Origin: JAOUEA01 sp963821925
GTDB taxonomy: Bacteria > Actinomycetota > UBA4738 > HRBIN12
Assembly: GCA_963821925.1 (NCBI GenBank)
Contig: CAWGFO010000002.1
Location: 496,001-560,000 of the forward strand
Direction of reading: 5' to 3'
DNA length: 64,000 nt
The notes beneath the pieces are model-generated. The model did no database searches, had not been told where the DNA came from, and was given only the letters and a program-made list of their open reading frames with translations. This document shows, piece after piece, positions 24,942 to 34,111 of the stretch. The position numbers and the translations under genes were made by a program. The stretch's first letter is position 1, and each line of letters opens with the position of its first letter.

Positions 24942-26759
24942 GTGACGGACAAGCAGCACGCGACCGCCGCCCTCCTCGAAGACTCGACCCTGCTCAAGAA
25001 GGGGCGGGCGGACGTCTTCGCCCAGCGGGAGCGGACGAAGCGCAAGCGGCTCCTCCGCGCGATCGTGATGATCGGGGTGCTGGACGTCTACCTGTTCACG
25101 CGCTTCGTGAACGGCAACGGGTTCCAGCTGCCGTCGCTGCCGCAGGATTGGGTCATCCTCGCGTTCCCCTTGCTGATCCTCATCCCGGTGCTGCTCATGG
25201 TGGCGATGCCGCTCATGAACGGGAAATCGCCGCACATCGTCGTGCACCCCGAGCAGGTCGAGGTCGGGCTCACCGAGATCAAAGGTCTCGACACCCAGGT
25301 AGACGAGGTCGTCCGCACGCTCGACGTGTTCCTGGGCTACGCGACGTTCCGGGACGAGCTCGGGGGCACACCGCGACGCGGGATCCTGTTCGAGGGCCCT
25401 CCGGGGACCGGGAAGACCTACCTCGCCAAGGCGATGGCCAAGCAGGCGGGCGTGCCGTTCCTGTTCATCTCTGCGCCGTCGTTCCAGTCGATGTGGCAGG
25501 GGATGACGGCCTACCGGATCCGGTCGTTCTTCAAGGCCCTCAGGAAGCAGGCGCGCAAGGAAGGGGGCGCGATCGGGTTCATCGAGGAGATCGATGCGAT
25601 CGCGATGACGCGCGGCGGGGGAACCCCGAGCACGCCGGCTCCCGATGGCGCGCGCTCGGTCTCCCGATTCATGGGCTCGGGTGATTCGGGGGCGATGGTG
25701 AACGAGCTCCTGATCCAGCTCCAGTCGTTCGATCAGCCACGGTTCCGGACACGGATGCGGACGAAGTTCCTCGGCTGGGTGAACGGGTACCTGCCCACGG
25801 ACCGCCAGGTCCGCGTGACGAAGCCCAGCTACAACAACATCCTCGTGATCGCCGCGACGAACCGCGGGGACTCTCTGGACCCAGCGCTCCTGCGCCCCGG
25901 CCGGTTCGATCGCCGTCTGTACTTCGACGTACCGACCAAGGCCGAGCGCAGCGACCTGATCGACTTCTTCCTGGATCGCAAGAAGCACCACGAGCAGCTC
26001 GACGATCCCTCGGTCCGCGAGCGCATCGCGCACGAGACCTTCGGGTACACCCCCGTGATGATCGAGCACCTGTTCGACGAGGCGCTGCTCGTGACGTTGC
26101 GGTCGGGTCGCCGGGAGATGAACTTCGAGGACGTGATGGAGGCGAAGTTCGCCGAGGAGATCGGGCTGAAGCAGCCCTCGGTGTACACCGACACCGACCG
26201 CGAGGCGGTCGCGACGCACGAGGCGGGCCACGCGACCGTTGCCTACCTGTTGGGGAACAACCGTCGCCTCGAGGTGCTCTCGATCATCAAGCGTCGGGGC
26301 TCGCTCGGGCTGCTGGCGCATAGCGAGGAAGAGGAGCGCTTCACGCGGACCCGGTCCGAGATCGAAGCCGGGATCGCGATCGCGCTCGGCGGGCTGGTGG
26401 CCGAAGAGCAGTGCCTGGGCGAATCCGGCACGGGCCCGGCGGCCGACCTGGCGCACGCGACGACCCTGGCGGCGAACATGGTGGGCTCGTTCGGCATGGC
26501 CGGCTCGCTGATCTCGTACGACGCCGTGACCCACGGGCCGATCGGCGGCGCGAACCTCGTCGCCAAGGTGCTCTCCGACAAGGAGGGTAAGGAGCGGGTG
26601 GAGGACATCCTGGCGGCCCAGAAGGAGCGGGTGCAGGCCGTCCTGGCCGAGAACCGCGATCTGCATGCCGCCCTCCGCGACGCCCTCCTCGACCGAGACG
26701 AGCTCGTGCGCGAGGAGATCATCGAGGTCATCGAGAAGGCGCTCGCGGATCGCACCTAG
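24942..26759 (+). CDS. FtsH-like membrane AAA+ zinc metalloprotease with divergent Walker B
   Basis: The 605-residue protein has two TM helices (about 40-54 and 70-90), Walker A GPPGTGKT at 152-159, the arginine-finger region VIAATNRGDSLDPALLRPGR at 302-321, and zinc site HEAGH at 426-430 in an M41 peptidase domain. It should extract and degrade membrane or regulatory proteins. Two features depart from FtsH. The Walker B motif reads GFIEEIDA instead of FIDEIDA, and about 75 extra residues lie between Walker B and the arginine-finger motif. Transmembrane segments are close together rather than framing a large periplasmic domain. A DosR-like box lies upstream. Confidence 0.87.
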   Translation: MTDKQHATAALLEDSTLLKKGRADVFAQRERTKRKRLLRAIVMIGVLDVYLFTRFVNGNGFQLPSLPQDWVILAFPLLILIPVLLMVAMPLMNGKSPHIVVHPEQVEVGLTEIKGLDTQVDEVVRTLDVFLGYATFRDELGGTPRRGILFEGPPGTGKTYLAKAMAKQAGVPFLFISAPSFQSMWQGMTAYRIRSFFKALRKQARKEGGAIGFIEEIDAIAMTRGGGTPSTPAPDGARSVSRFMGSGDSGAMVNELLIQLQSFDQPRFRTRMRTKFLGWVNGYLPTDRQVRVTKPSYNNILVIAATNRGDSLDPALLRPGRFDRRLYFDVPTKAERSDLIDFFLDRKKHHEQLDDPSVRERIAHETFGYTPVMIEHLFDEALLVTLRSGRREMNFEDVMEAKFAEEIGLKQPSVYTDTDREAVATHEAGHATVAYLLGNNRRLEVLSIIKRRGSLGLLAHSEEEERFTRTRSEIEAGIAIALGGLVAEEQCLGESGTGPAADLAHATTLAANMVGSFGMAGSLISYDAVTHGPIGGANLVAKVLSDKEGKERVEDILAAQKERVQAVLAENRDLHAALRDALLDRDELVREEIIEVIEKALADRT

Positions 26760-26790
26760 CCGGGCCTCCCGGCATCGCGAGACCCCGTCG

Positions 26791-26796
26791 TAGACT
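26791..26796 (+). promoter_or_regulatory. -10 hexamer TAGACT of the thiolase gene (leaderless type)
   Basis: It ends 7 nt before the ATG at 26804. Confidence 0.5.
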
Positions 26797-26803
26797 CGCT
26801 GCC

Positions 26804-27985
26804 ATGACGAGGTCGGTGATCGTGGCCGGCGCCCGCACACCGATCGGGCGCTTCCAGGGATCGTTCGCGAGCCTGCGGGCCGTCGACCTTGGCGCCGTGG
26901 CGATCCGCGCGGCGCTCGACCGAGCCGGCGTCGGCCCTGAGCAGATCGAGTACACGCTGATGGGTCACGTCCTGCAGGCCGGGCAGGGCCAGATCACGGC
27001 CCGCCAGGCGGCGATCGCCGCGGGCATCCCGAAGGAGATCCCCGCGATCACGATCAACAAGGTGTGCCCCTCGGGGATGGCGGCGATCGCGACCGCGGAT
27101 CAGATGATCCGCGCCGGCGAGCTCGAGATCGCGGTCGCCGGCGGGATGGAGTCGATGACGGCGGCACCGTTCGTGCTGCCGAAGGCCCGTGAGGGCGCGC
27201 GGCTGGGCGACACACCCATGCTCGACTCGATGATCCACGACGGCCTCTGGTGCGCCTTCGACGACCGTCACATGGGGGAGGGGACCGACGCGATCAACGC
27301 CGAGCTGGGGATCACGCGCGAGGAACAGGACGCCTTCGCCGCACGCTCGCATCGGCTGGCGGCCGACGCCTGGGGGGCGGGCCGGTTCGACGACGAGGTG
27401 GTGCCCGTGGGGGTTCCCCAGCGCAAGGGGGACCAGGTGTCTGTCGCGCGCGACGAGGGGATCCGCCAGAACACCGATGTCGAGGCCCTCGCGCGCCTTC
27501 GACCGGCGTTCACCGAAGACGGCACGGTGACCGCGGGGAACGCGTCGCAGATCTCCGACGGTGCCTGCGCTGTCGTCGTGATGAGCGAACGCAAGGCCGA
27601 GGAGCTGGGGCTGGAGCCGCTGTCGCGGATCGAGGCCTACGGGATGTCGGCCGACCGATTCCCGTCGCTCCAGACGGTGCCGGCGGTCGCGGCCGAGCGT
27701 GCGCTGAAGAAGGCCGGCCGGTCACCGTCGGAGCTGGGGCTCCTCGAGATCAACGAGGCGTTCGCCGCCGTGCCGATCCACAGCGCTCGCATGCTCGACG
27801 TCGACCCCGAGATCGTGAACGTGAACGGCGGTGCGGTAGCGCTCGGCCACCCGATCGGCGCCAGCGGGGCGCGGATCGTCCTGACGCTCGCGCTCGAGAT
27901 GCGCCGGCGCGGCGTGGGGCTCGGTGCGGCGGCGATCTGCGGCGGCGGAGGCCAGGGCGACGCGCTCGTGCTGGCCAGCAGCTGA
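26804..27985 (+). CDS. Acetyl-CoA C-acetyltransferase (thiolase)
   Basis: The 393-residue enzyme has the nucleophile Cys in INKVCPSGMAAIA, NEAFA, GHPIGASGAR and the C-terminal base Cys in CGGGGQGDA, all expected for type II thiolases. It condenses two acetyl-CoA to acetoacetyl-CoA, or cleaves 3-oxoacyl-CoA. The length is standard. It supplies the substrate for the hydroxyacyl-CoA dehydrogenase and Ccr route. It converges with the coiled-coil kinase-like gene with only 3 nt between stops. Confidence 0.92.
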   Translation: MTRSVIVAGARTPIGRFQGSFASLRAVDLGAVAIRAALDRAGVGPEQIEYTLMGHVLQAGQGQITARQAAIAAGIPKEIPAITINKVCPSGMAAIATADQMIRAGELEIAVAGGMESMTAAPFVLPKAREGARLGDTPMLDSMIHDGLWCAFDDRHMGEGTDAINAELGITREEQDAFAARSHRLAADAWGAGRFDDEVVPVGVPQRKGDQVSVARDEGIRQNTDVEALARLRPAFTEDGTVTAGNASQISDGACAVVVMSERKAEELGLEPLSRIEAYGMSADRFPSLQTVPAVAAERALKKAGRSPSELGLLEINEAFAAVPIHSARMLDVDPEIVNVNGGAVALGHPIGASGARIVLTLALEMRRRGVGLGAAAICGGGGQGDALVLASS

Positions 27986-27988
27986 CGT

Positions 27989-30900
27989 TCAGTCGTCGGC
28001 GGCGAGCTCAGACAGGCGGTGCAGTTCCTGCACCATGATCTGCTCGGCGGTCTTGTCCCAGGTGTCCGGCTCGCCCTCGACCACGATGTGAAGGTCGGGG
28101 TTCGTCGCGGCGTCGCCGGTCGTCGTGCCGTCCTCGTCGGTGGTCCGCCCGTCGCCCGACCCATCGGGCAGGAAGACCCGGAACGCCGAACCACCCTCCT
28201 CGACGCTCTCCACCTTGGCCCAGCCGCCCTGCACCTCAGCGAACCTGCGGACGACCGGGCTGAGCGAGGCGTCGGAGGAGGTCTCCGGGTCCTCGACCGA
28301 GAGCAGCGCCCCCCCGTCCATGCTCCGGAGCCGGACCCGGACGACCTTCTTGCCGGGCGTGCGGTCGCCGGCCCCCCGCAGGAGCCCGGCGAGGATCTGC
28401 TCGGTGCGCAGCTGGTCGACCGCGACGACGATGCGTTCGGTATCGACCCGAACCTCGTGCGTCTCCTCGAGACCGGATTCCTCGACGACGCGCTGGACGA
28501 GTGCCTCGAGGTCGGTCCGCTTGGGGCTCAAGTGCACGGTGCCGCGAACGAGCTCCTCGGCATCGGTCATGTCGGACACGACATGGTCGAGCCGTCGCGC
28601 GTACGTCGTGAGCTGTCGGATCAGCTGCGCCTGGTCCTTCGCGTCCTTCTTGTGCTTGAGGATCTGCGTGAGTCCCAAGATCCGTGAGAGGGACTTCTTC
28701 GCGTCGAGCGACAGCTCCTTGACGAACGGCGACGTGGCGCGCCGGTCGTCGAACGGCACCGCCTCGCCGACCGCGATCGCGTCGTCGGCGGGCGCGGACG
28801 TCTCGTGCTCCCCGCGGATCTGTCGCATCGCCTCGGCCATCTGCTGCTGGCGGAGCTCCCCCTCGACCTCATCGATCCGCTCGAGCTTGGCCGAGAGGTC
28901 ACGCTCCAGCTCGTGGACCCGTTCCTCAGCGGTGATCAGCTTCTCGGTCTGGCCGGCGAGGCGTTCCTGGGTGATCCGGAGGAGGTCGTCGAGGTCGGCC
29001 CGGCCCTCGGCGGCCGCGGTCTCCAGCGCGCGGCGCGCCTCGAGCTCCTGGAGGCGGCGATTGAGGTCGGCGTTGCCTTGCGTGGCGTCCTCGAGGTCGG
29101 CCGCGAGCTTCGTGGCACGGGCGGCGGCCTCGGCGGCCTGACGCTCGGCGGTCGTCGAGGCCTCGGCGAGCCGAGCGATCTCGGACTCGTGTCCCTCGAC
29201 GGCCGTTCGGGCTTCGTCGAGCGCACGGCGAGCCTCGGTGAGCTCGTCGCCAAGCTGCTGGGCCGCGGCGCTGGCCGTGGCGATCTCCTGCTCCGCCCCG
29301 GCGAAGCGGTCGGTGCGATCCGCGAGATCGCGACGCAGCGCCTCAAGTTCGGCTGCGGCGGACGACTCGACGCTCGCGACCCGCTGGTCGGTCTCGTGGG
29401 CTTGCGCCGACAGCTCATCGCGGTGGCGCGCCTCGCTCGCCTCGAGCTGGTCCTGGAACTCCTCGCGGATCGTCCGAACCTTCTCCTCGAGATCCGCCTC
29501 TCGCTCGATCAGCTCCGCCCGGTGCGAGGCGTTCGCGGACGCCAGCTCGGCGCGGGCCGCTCGCAGCTCGTCCTCGAGCATCGCGGCGCGCTGCTCCTCG
29601 GTCCTCAGGGCGCGGAGCTCCGCGCGGGCGTCCTCCAGCTCGGTGCGGGCGCCGGCGAGCTCGGTCTTGACGGATTCGCTGGCTTCCCGCGCCCTGAGCA
29701 CCTCGACATGGGCCCCGTCGAGATCGCGCTGCAGGCCTTCGGCGCGTTCTGCCTGCGTCGCCGTCCCCGACAGATCCGCCCTGGCCGTCTCCAGGTCCCT
29801 GCGGAGGTCCTCGAGCTGCGTCTGCGCGCTCTCGAGGTTTGCCTCTCGCTCGAGCAGCTCCGCCTGATGCGAGGCGTTCGCGGACTCCAGCTCGGCGCGG
29901 GCCGCTCGCAGCTCGTCCTCGAGCGTCGCGGCGCGCTGCTCCTCGGTCCGCAGGGCGAGGAGTTCCGCCCTGGCCTCCTCCAGCTCGGTCTTCACGGCCT
30001 CGCTGGCCTCCCGAGATCGGAGCATCTCGGCGTGGGCGCCGTCCAGGTCACGCTGCAGGGCCTCCGCACGGTCGGCCTGTGTCGTCGTCCCCGACAGATC
30101 CGCCCTGGCCGTCTCGAGGTCCTTGCGGAGGACGTCGAGTTGCGTCTGCGCGCCCTCGAGCTCCGCGCGGAGGCCGATCGCCTCGGTCTCCGTCCGGGCG
30201 AGCCGGTCGATCAGCTTGGCGTCGACCTGGGGAGCATCGGGTTTGGCGGCGAGCGCGGCCGCCGTCTTCGCGTGCTCGGCGGCGAGTTGGGCGCGGTCAG
30301 CGGCGAGCGCGTCGAGCTCCTCCCTGAGGCCATCGCGTTCCGCGGCGGCGGCGTCGCGTTCGCGAGCGAGTGCGTCGCGCTCCGTGGAGGTCTCGCGCAG
30401 CTCCGCCGCCACCTTCGAGAGCTGGTCGCGCTCGGCGGCCACGGCTGCGAGCCGCTCCCCGGCCTTGCGCGCCTCTTCCTCGAGGAGCCGCGCTCGGTCC
30501 TCGGCACGGAGCAGCCGGTCCTGGGTCTCGGGGTCGGGGCGCGTCTCCGTGGCCCGGCGCTGGGCGACCTGGAGGTCCTCGAGGGTCTTGCGGTACTGCT
30601 CCTGGAGCACCGAGAGCCGTTCCTCGGCCGCGAACGCGCGTTCCTCCGCCTTCCGGCGTGCATCTCCTTCTTCCCTGAGCCCAGGGGTCGGGACCGTGAT
30701 CGGGCGAGGCGCCTGGACCTCCGGCCGTGGCTGCGAACCGCTCGCCAGGGCGGCGGCCTGGAGGCTCCGCTGGGCGAAGCTCGCCTGGGCTCCCACCGAG
30801 TTCGCGAGCCGGGCGGTCCGCCACAGCACGAACCCGACGATCACGGCGCCGATCGCCAGGATCAGCGCCATCACTCGCCACGCGCTCCCGGCCGAGGACG

Positions 30901-31399
30901 TCGGGTCGTCGGAGCGCGTGAGCTCCACCGCGGCGTCGCGTCCCACGCCCGAGCGGAACTCGAGCGGGACCATGACGGACACCGTGCCGTCGGACGTGCG
31001 CACCTGTGGCCCGTCCTTCAGCGCGGTCCGGATCCGCTCCGATTCGCCGGCGAGCTCGTTCCCGATCCGGCTCTCATCGACCGAGTAGAGGACCGTGCCG
31101 TTCGGGTCGAACAGCGTGACCATGTCGAAGTCGCTGGGCTCCAGGACGACCGGTCCGATGCGGTCCGTCAGATCGCTGGCTCGGATCTCCGAGGCCTGGG
31201 CCATCGTGTCCTCCGGCCGGAAGACGAGCGTCAGGGAGGAGTCGGTGATCGTGGCGGCCTGTTCGGCGATCGCGCTGCGGGCATCGTTGCGCTCGCGGGA
31301 ACCCATGAAGAGCGATCCGGCCGCCCCGGCGACGAGCAGGACCGCGAGCGCGATCAGTAGGCTTCTCGCGACCCCGTATCCGTGCCTGGTGCCAGCCAT
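27989..31399 (-). CDS. Giant membrane-anchored coiled-coil protein with degenerate histidine-kinase core
   Basis: The 1136-residue protein has a TM helix (about 11-31), an extracytoplasmic sensor domain of about 135 residues (Cache-like; LFDPNGTVLYSVDESRIG), a second TM helix (about 172-193), and about 650 residues of coiled coil. At 890-945 lies a HisKA-like helical pair (DAKKSLSRILGLTQILKHKK) and at 990-1080 an HATPase-like fold. The usual phospho-acceptor His of SHELRTPL is absent, the N-box lacks its Asn (LLRGAGDRTP), and the DxGxG motif reads EDPETSSD. It is probably a pseudokinase: a sensor and scaffold. An internal duplication lies in the coiled coil. The start has AGGGGG upstream. Confidence 0.75.
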   Translation of the reverse strand: MAGTRHGYGVARSLLIALAVLLVAGAAGSLFMGSRERNDARSAIAEQAATITDSSLTLVFRPEDTMAQASEIRASDLTDRIGPVVLEPSDFDMVTLFDPNGTVLYSVDESRIGNELAGESERIRTALKDGPQVRTSDGTVSVMVPLEFRSGVGRDAAVELTRSDDPTSSAGSAWRVMALILAIGAVIVGFVLWRTARLANSVGAQASFAQRSLQAAALASGSQPRPEVQAPRPITVPTPGLREEGDARRKAEERAFAAEERLSVLQEQYRKTLEDLQVAQRRATETRPDPETQDRLLRAEDRARLLEEEARKAGERLAAVAAERDQLSKVAAELRETSTERDALARERDAAAAERDGLREELDALAADRAQLAAEHAKTAAALAAKPDAPQVDAKLIDRLARTETEAIGLRAELEGAQTQLDVLRKDLETARADLSGTTTQADRAEALQRDLDGAHAEMLRSREASEAVKTELEEARAELLALRTEEQRAATLEDELRAARAELESANASHQAELLEREANLESAQTQLEDLRRDLETARADLSGTATQAERAEGLQRDLDGAHVEVLRAREASESVKTELAGARTELEDARAELRALRTEEQRAAMLEDELRAARAELASANASHRAELIEREADLEEKVRTIREEFQDQLEASEARHRDELSAQAHETDQRVASVESSAAAELEALRRDLADRTDRFAGAEQEIATASAAAQQLGDELTEARRALDEARTAVEGHESEIARLAEASTTAERQAAEAAARATKLAADLEDATQGNADLNRRLQELEARRALETAAAEGRADLDDLLRITQERLAGQTEKLITAEERVHELERDLSAKLERIDEVEGELRQQQMAEAMRQIRGEHETSAPADDAIAVGEAVPFDDRRATSPFVKELSLDAKKSLSRILGLTQILKHKKDAKDQAQLIRQLTTYARRLDHVVSDMTDAEELVRGTVHLSPKRTDLEALVQRVVEESGLEETHEVRVDTERIVVAVDQLRTEQILAGLLRGAGDRTPGKKVVRVRLRSMDGGALLSVEDPETSSDASLSPVVRRFAEVQGGWAKVESVEEGGSAFRVFLPDGSGDGRTTDEDGTTTGDAATNPDLHIVVEGEPDTWDKTAEQIMVQELHRLSELAADD
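29490..30144 (-). repeat. Tandem internal duplication in the coiled coil (two copies of about 105-112 codons)
   Basis: Two adjacent blocks share the order DLETARADLSGT, RDLDGAH, REASE-VKTEL, LRTEEQRAA, LEDELRAARAELxSANASH and AELxEREA. The N-terminal copy covers roughly 29834-30144 and the C-terminal one 29490-29823. Boundaries are approximate. Confidence 0.75.
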
Positions 31400-31588
31400 G
31401 CATTCCCCCTGCGGCCGTAGCGGACCTCTTGCGCTGGGTTATCGGCACGATGACCATGAAGATTCAGTCCGGGCGGGTGGAGAGTTCCTCACCCGGCCAA
31501 CTCGAGGTTCTGGGCCGATCGGGCCGCCCCTAGGTCCAACGGCCGAGGCGGGATGCCGGGCGGGATCGTGTGGCGCCCGTTCCGCGGT

Positions 31589-34111
31589 CTAGGCGCTCGG
31601 GCTGGCCCCCGACACGACGACGGTGTCACCGGTGCGGGGGTCCTTGTCGAGCACGACCAGGTCCTCGATCGCCTGGCGCATCTCGGCCACATGACTGACG
31701 AGGACGACGAGCCGCTGGCCGTCCTCGGCCACGAGGTGCTCGATCCCGGCCATCGCGCGATCGAGGTGCTCGGGATCGAGAGAGCCGAAGCCTTCGTCCA
31801 GGAAGAAGGCGTCGAGCCGGCCACCGCCGCGCGCCACCATCTCGGCGAGCGCGAGCGCCAGGGCCAGCGATGCGAGGAAGGTCTCGCCGCCCGAGAGCGA
31901 ATCGGCTCGACGCTCCGTGGCGGCGGCGTTCAGGTCCAGCACGTCGAACCGATCGTCGTCGGTGAACCGGTACCCCCCGCCCGAGAGCTCCTCGAAGTGG
32001 GTGGATCCGAGGTTGGCGAGTGCTGCGCGCTCCTCTTCGAGGAGGAAGGCGAGGAACCGGGACGGCTGCAGGTCGGCCGCGAGGCGGGTCGCGAGGTCGC
32101 GGGCGCGCTCGGCGGCGGCCAGCCGCGCGTCCAGGTCGGCGCCGGCCTGGATCGTCGCGGCGAGCTGCGCGACCTCCTGCTCGGCGGCCCCCCGGGCCGC
32201 GGCGGCCTCCGCCAACGCCAGCGTGACGTCGTCGTCGGCCTCGAGCCCGAGCTCACCCAGGAGCTCAGCGAGGGCGGCCCCTGCCTCCGCGACCGCCGCC
32301 AGGGCGGCTTCCCGGGCGGCGTGCGCCTCGGCCAGCCGGGCCACGAGCGCCTCACCGAGGTCGATGAAGCTCCGCCGGAGCGAGGCGGGCGAGGTATCCC
32401 CACCGTGACGCTCGCCCAGCATGCCCCAGGCACTCGCGAGCCTCGCGGCGAGGTCGGCCAGCCCGGAGGCCGCTTCGTCCCCCCCGAGGCGCGCCGCATC
32501 GAGGGCCTCGCGCGCCTCCGACTCCGCCGCGACCGCCTCGTCCCGTGCGGTCTGCACCGTCCGGAGCTCGGCCTGCCGCTCGTCGAGCAGCACGCGGGGG
32601 TCGCCTTCCCCGAGCCGGTCGACGAGCTCGCTCGCGACCGCGGCCAGCGCCGCGTCGGCCCTTCGACGTCGCTCAGCCTCGGCCGTGGCGTCGACGTCGA
32701 GCTCGGCGGACCTCGTGACGGCGGCCGCGTGCCGCGCCTCGGCCGTGGCGACCGCGCCCGACGTCGTCTGCAAGATCGCGTGTGCGTCCGCGACCCGGTT
32801 GCGGGCCGACTTCACCGCCTTCTCGGCCGCGGCGACCGCGGGCGCTCGTCCCGCCCTCGGCACCGTGGTCACCGGCTGGGCGCAGACGGGGCACGGCTCG
32901 CCGGCGACGAGCTCCGCGCGCAGCGAACGGGCGGCGTCCGCTCGATGTGCCTCATGGCGTGCGGCCTCGGCCTCGACGAGCTCCCCCTCGGTGAGCGCGA
33001 GCGCATCGGTCGCCGCCGTCAAGGCGCGGTTCGCCTCGGACGCGGCGTCGGCCGCCTCGCGCACGGCCTCGTGTCCCGCCGCCGCGGCCTCGGTGGCGGC
33101 GCCGAGCCGGTCGGCGGCCTCGCGAGCGGCCTCGGCCCTGTGATCGTGTTCCTGGACGAGCGCCGCGAACGCGCCCTGATCCCCGACGCGCTCGGCGACC
33201 GCGGCACAGGCGGCCTCCGCGTCCTTGCGGATCGCACCGGCCACCGTGACGGCCTGCGTGGCCCGTTCCACGTCGTCGCTCGCGCGCTCGGCGGCCTCGA
33301 GGCGTTCCTCGGCCGCGATCGACCCGAGCTGTTCGCCCGCCGTCGTGATCGCGCCGATCGCCGAGTCCGCGGACGTGGCTCGCTCGGCGGCCTCGCGCCG
33401 GGCACGCAGCGCGGCGTCCACCGATCCACGGCCGCGCTCCAACCGCTCGGCACGCGTGGCCGCCTCCGCGAGCCGGGCCTCGGCGTCGGCGAGCCGATCT
33501 CTCGCCTCGGCGAGCCGTCCGCCTTCGCCGGCGAGGGCCTCCAAGCTCGCGGCCGCCACGACCACGCGACCTCTCGCGGCTTCGTGGGCGGCGTCGAACC
33601 GCTCGTAGCCGAACACACCCTTCAGCACCTCGTTCCGCGCCTTCGGCGTGGCCCTCAGGAAATCGGCGAAGCGGTTCTGGGCCAGGAGCACCGAGCGACA
33701 GAACGCGTCGAACTCCATGCCCAGCAGCTGCTCGACGCGCTCGCGGACCGGCTTCTCTCCGGTGATCTCCTCGAGGGGCGACGCCTCGGGCTCGTCGGCC
33801 GTGAGCCGCCACAGCTGGTGGCCCGAGGCGCCCCGCCGACGGAGCGCGCGCACCGCGCGCCAGACCTGGCCGTCGACCTCGAAGCGCAGCTCGACGTGGC
33901 ACTCGTCGCTCAGCTGGTGGATCAGCGACTTCGTGTTCCCTTCGATCGTCGGGGTCTTGCCGTAGAGGGCGAACGCCACCGCGTCGAGGATCGAGGACTT
34001 CCCCGACCCGATCGGCCCGACCACGCCCACGAGGCGCCGTCCCCGCCAGTCGAACGTGACCTCGCCGCGGTACGAGCGGAAGCCCTTCAGCCGGAGCTCA
34101 AGCGGTCGCAT
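31589..34111 (-). CDS. sbcC: SbcC/Rad50-type SMC-like ATPase
   Basis: The 840-residue protein has the N-terminal Walker A GPIGSGKSSILDAVAFAL, a long coiled coil broken by the zinc hook CPVC at mid-chain, a C-terminal ABC signature (DSLSGGETFLASLALALAL) and Walker B FFLDEGFGSLD. With SbcD it forms the ATP-driven Mre11-Rad50-type complex that tethers and trims DNA double-strand ends and cuts hairpins. The ATG lies inside the end of sbcD (14 nt overlap). It is the last gene of the nurA-herA-sbcD-sbcC run. The 190 nt between its stop and the next gene show no further ORF. Confidence 0.93.
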   Translation of the reverse strand: MRPLELRLKGFRSYRGEVTFDWRGRRLVGVVGPIGSGKSSILDAVAFALYGKTPTIEGNTKSLIHQLSDECHVELRFEVDGQVWRAVRALRRRGASGHQLWRLTADEPEASPLEEITGEKPVRERVEQLLGMEFDAFCRSVLLAQNRFADFLRATPKARNEVLKGVFGYERFDAAHEAARGRVVVAAASLEALAGEGGRLAEARDRLADAEARLAEAATRAERLERGRGSVDAALRARREAAERATSADSAIGAITTAGEQLGSIAAEERLEAAERASDDVERATQAVTVAGAIRKDAEAACAAVAERVGDQGAFAALVQEHDHRAEAAREAADRLGAATEAAAAGHEAVREAADAASEANRALTAATDALALTEGELVEAEAARHEAHRADAARSLRAELVAGEPCPVCAQPVTTVPRAGRAPAVAAAEKAVKSARNRVADAHAILQTTSGAVATAEARHAAAVTRSAELDVDATAEAERRRRADAALAAVASELVDRLGEGDPRVLLDERQAELRTVQTARDEAVAAESEAREALDAARLGGDEAASGLADLAARLASAWGMLGERHGGDTSPASLRRSFIDLGEALVARLAEAHAAREAALAAVAEAGAALAELLGELGLEADDDVTLALAEAAAARGAAEQEVAQLAATIQAGADLDARLAAAERARDLATRLAADLQPSRFLAFLLEEERAALANLGSTHFEELSGGGYRFTDDDRFDVLDLNAAATERRADSLSGGETFLASLALALALAEMVARGGGRLDAFFLDEGFGSLDPEHLDRAMAGIEHLVAEDGQRLVVLVSHVAEMRQAIEDLVVLDKDPRTGDTVVVSGASPSA

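Noticed and set aside
28805..31360. An 851-residue open frame on the plus strand
   Set aside because: It is antisense to the coiled-coil protein and its apparent repeats mirror the coiled-coil duplication.
31400..31588. A gene or clear terminator in the gap between sbcC and the coiled-coil gene
   Set aside because: I found only short GC-rich inverted repeats without a convincing stem and no credible ORF.
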